Origin: an uncultured Acidimicrobium sp.
GTDB taxonomy: Bacteria; Actinomycetota; Acidimicrobiia; Acidimicrobiales; Ilumatobacteraceae
Direction: 5' to 3'
Assembly: GCA_903850275.1 (NCBI GenBank)
Contig: CAINLH010000209.1
Span: forward strand, 1-8,208
DNA: 8,208 nucleotides
Both the position numbers and the translations under genes were made by a program. Below, piece after piece: positions 6,580 through 8,208 of the stretch. Position 1 is the first letter of the stretch. Each line of letters begins with the position of its first letter. The notes beneath the pieces are model-generated. The model was given only the letters and a program-made list of their open reading frames with translations, did no database searches and was not told the origin of the DNA.

Positions 6580-7566
6580 TTATCGAGGCGCTTTCTCGGC
6601 TAATTCGCGATTTGCTAGATACCACTCGACGGTATTGCGCAGGCCTTCTTCAAATTTGGTGGACGCATGCCAACCAAGTTCGCGCTCTGCTCTGCTGGCA
6701 TCAACGCGTCGACGCGGTTGACCGTCGGGCTTCGACGAATCCCATACAAGTGTTCCGGTGAAGCCAACGATGCGAGCAATCGTTTCAACTGTCTCTCGAA
6801 TGGTGACTTCTCGGTTGTTGCCAAGGTTGAGCGGCTCTGCGCTATTGCGCGTTTGGGCTGCAAGAACAATTGCCTGGGCCGCATCGACTACATAGAGATA
6901 GTCACGACTTGCTGTGCCGGTGCCCCAAACAGAGACGCTCGAGTCTCCGTTCTCCTTTGCCTCGACACATTTCTTGATCAATGCGGGAATCACGTGGGAA
7001 ACGGACGGATGGAAGTGGTCTCCCGGGCCGTAGAGATTGGTGGGAATTACACATGCAAACTGCTGGCCGTATTGCGACTCATTTGCCTGCGCATGAATCA
7101 GCATTGCTTTCTTTGCAATTCCGTAAGGAGCATTTGTCTCTTCGGGATAGCCGTCCCACAATGATTCCTCGCGGAATGGCACTGGAGTGAACTTTGGGTA
7201 TGAGCACACTGTTCCAAGGAGCACCGTTTTTTCGACGCCTGCTGCACGCGAGGCTTCGATAGTCAGCGTTCCCATCAACAAGTTGTCGAGATACAACTGT
7301 GCGGGCGCAACCTGATTGAACCCAATGCCTCCTACGCGTGCTGCGAGGTGAATGACATGGCTCGGTTTGTGCTTGCGAAATAGATCCTCTGCCACGCCGG
7401 CCAGAGTGAAGTCGGCCTCTGCGTGTGTTGGTGCAACAACTGTGGCGCCTGCGTCGCGCAAGGTCGAAACCACTTTCGAGCCAAGAAACCCGTTGCCGCC
7501 AGTTACCACAACCGTGCGATTAGCCCAATAAGCAGGCGAAACGGTGGCAGACGACGAAGTAGGCAT
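6580..7566 (-). CDS. fcl: GDP-L-fucose synthase-like epimerase/reductase (extended SDR)
   Basis: GDP-L-fucose synthase turns GDP-4-keto-6-deoxy-D-mannose into GDP-L-fucose with NADPH, supplying activated fucose for surface glycans. From ATG 7566 the protein has 328 residues, normal for the family. Residues 22-29 (TGGNGFLG) form the NADP-binding Rossmann loop; HLAARVGGIGFNQ (73-85) follows. LGTVCSYPK (117-125) holds the catalytic segment, with Cys121 kept but Thr119 where E. coli has Ser107. Tyr148 and Lys152 form YxxxK. NLYGPGDHFHPSVSHVIPAL (177-196) includes His191, equivalent to the catalytic His179. ATG 7566 is preferred over the upstream GTG 7590 because a -10 hexamer places the transcript start on it exactly. 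The rhomboid gene follows 4 nt after the stop. No GDP-mannose dehydratase is visible here, so the precise substrate is inferred from family. Confidence 0.88.
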   Translation of the reverse strand: MPTSSSATVSPAYWANRTVVVTGGNGFLGSKVVSTLRDAGATVVAPTHAEADFTLAGVAEDLFRKHKPSHVIHLAARVGGIGFNQVAPAQLYLDNLLMGTLTIEASRAAGVEKTVLLGTVCSYPKFTPVPFREESLWDGYPEETNAPYGIAKKAMLIHAQANESQYGQQFACVIPTNLYGPGDHFHPSVSHVIPALIKKCVEAKENGDSSVSVWGTGTASRDYLYVVDAAQAIVLAAQTRNSAEPLNLGNNREVTIRETVETIARIVGFTGTLVWDSSKPDGQPRRRVDASRAERELGWHASTKFEEGLRNTVEWYLANRELAEKAPR

Positions 7567-7572
7567 GCTTAG

Positions 7573-7578
7573 ACGATA
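7573..7578 (-). promoter_or_regulatory. -10 element of the fucose synthase-like gene
   Basis: On the minus strand, TATCGT is followed by exactly six bases (CTAAGC) and ATG 7566. The predicted transcript start is the A of the start codon, the same geometry as the two promoters at 5105-5111. No Shine-Dalgarno sequence is present, consistent with leaderless translation. Confidence 0.6.
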
Positions 7579-7580
7579 CT
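7575..7580 (+). promoter_or_regulatory. Possible -10 element of the glycosyltransferase gene
   Basis: GATACT overlaps the minus-strand -10 by four bases and would start a transcript near 7587, five bases before ATG 7592. The hexamer lacks the first consensus T, so the call is weak. The 25-bp gap between the two start codons must nonetheless hold the promoter elements for both genes or extend into them. Confidence 0.3.
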
Positions 7581-7591
7581 GAGTTGGCACA

Positions 7592-8208
7592 ATGGAAGGC
7601 GTGCGGGTCGCTTACACGCTTGAGCAGTGCTGGCATCGGGTGCCTGGAGGTACGGCAGTTTCGGCCATTGAAGTGGCACGCGCACTTCCCGCAGTGCGGC
7701 CCGACATCGAACTTGTTGGTGTTTCCGGTCGGCACGGAGAGGACCCAAGTGTCACCTTCGACATCTCGATTGATGTTGCGGGGCTGCCGGCGTCTGGGCC
7801 GTTGCTTTATGAACTATCGCTGCGCTGCAATCAGCCGCGAGTGGAGCGCGCAATACCCGACATCGATCTTGTGCATTGCACGTCAATTATTCCATTTGCA
7901 ACGAAAAAGAAAATGGTTGCAACGGTGCACGACTTGGCATTTTTGCATCATCCGGAGTTTTTCACGAAGCGCGGTAACGATGTTTTTCGGCGAAGCATAA
8001 AGGTATTGAAAAAGCGAGCAGACATGTTGTTGTGTAGCTCGAAGGCAACTGTCAATGATTGTCTCGAGTCTGGTTTCAGTTCAGACCGAATACGTCTGGT
8101 GTCGCTTGGCGTTCGAGCAATCGATGTAACTGCCGACAATGTCGTGCAGGCGCGAAAGCATTATTCGTTGCCCAAAAATTATTTGCTGTTTGTTGGCACG
8201 CTCGAACC
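7592..8208 (+). CDS. Glycosyltransferase family 4 protein (3' truncated by window end)
   Basis: The 205 visible residues are the N-terminal Rossmann half of a GT-B fold glycosyltransferase of the GT4 type, which moves a sugar from a nucleotide donor onto a growing glycan or lipid carrier at the cytoplasmic membrane. The early loop WHRVPGGTAVSAIEVARAL (14-32) is the glycine-rich acceptor-side motif. DLVHCTSIIPF (92-102), MVATVHDLAFLHHPEFF (108-124), DMLLCSSKATVNDC (144-157) and IRLVSLGV (167-174) are hallmark blocks of mannosyltransferase-like GT4 proteins. YLLFVGTLE (197-205) begins the linker to the second domain, whose E-x7-E donor site lies beyond the window. ATG 7592 is chosen because the conserved VRVAYTLEQ strand follows at once. 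The divergent fucose synthase-like gene suggests a surface polysaccharide cluster to the right. Donor and acceptor sugars cannot be told. Confidence 0.87.
   Translation, partial: MEGVRVAYTLEQCWHRVPGGTAVSAIEVARALPAVRPDIELVGVSGRHGEDPSVTFDISIDVAGLPASGPLLYELSLRCNQPRVERAIPDIDLVHCTSIIPFATKKKMVATVHDLAFLHHPEFFTKRGNDVFRRSIKVLKKRADMLLCSSKATVNDCLESGFSSDRIRLVSLGVRAIDVTADNVVQARKHYSLPKNYLLFVGTLE

Noticed and set aside
7567..7590. GTG 7590 as the start of the fucose synthase-like gene
   Set aside because: The extra eight residues are not part of the family core, and the -10 element TATCGT falls within this stretch and points to ATG 7566.

Overview
The window looks like a compact actinobacterial chromosome segment of moderate GC content (mid-50s percent, judged by eye). 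The signs are an actinobacterial-type ImuB C-terminus, a stand-alone DnaE2, a DUF3039 protein (a family essentially known from Actinobacteria), an FmdB-type zinc ribbon with the actinobacterial CPDGH pattern, and several start codons placed exactly where leaderless transcripts would begin. A member of the Acidimicrobiia or a related aquatic lineage is plausible, but I cannot prove this from the sequence alone. No stretch over about 50 bases lacks a gene. I see no tRNA, rRNA, CRISPR, insertion sequence or phage gene.

Left part (1-4805, plus strand): a mutagenic DNA repair locus. It runs from the 3' part of imuB (a non-catalytic Y-family polymerase homologue with its beta-clamp motif), through a Nudix hydrolase gene, to dnaE2/imuC, the error-prone replicative-type polymerase. 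A perfect 16-bp LexA/SOS palindrome lies between the Nudix gene and dnaE2. It directly abuts a -10 element, so dnaE2 probably has its own SOS promoter. ImuB is expected to bring DnaE2 to the clamp for translesion synthesis; the Nudix enzyme may simply share the transcript or may cleanse damaged nucleotides.

Middle (4806-5733): three small genes packed with almost no spacer. A DUF3039 gene (minus) converges on dnaE2 with zero intervening bases. It diverges from a small fmdB-like gene (plus) through a 17-bp gap holding a near-symmetrical bidirectional -10 element. The fmdB gene overlaps by 4 bp the stop of a minus-strand 134-residue protein that resembles a RadC/JAB domain without its metal ligands.

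Right part (5784-8208): a minus-strand unit carries a GDP-L-fucose synthase-like gene followed, 4 nt after its stop, by a rhomboid serine protease with a proline-rich N-terminus; the RadC-like gene may be its third member. A glycosyltransferase family 4 gene is transcribed divergently and runs off the right edge. Together with the sugar epimerase/reductase it suggests the border of a surface polysaccharide cluster.
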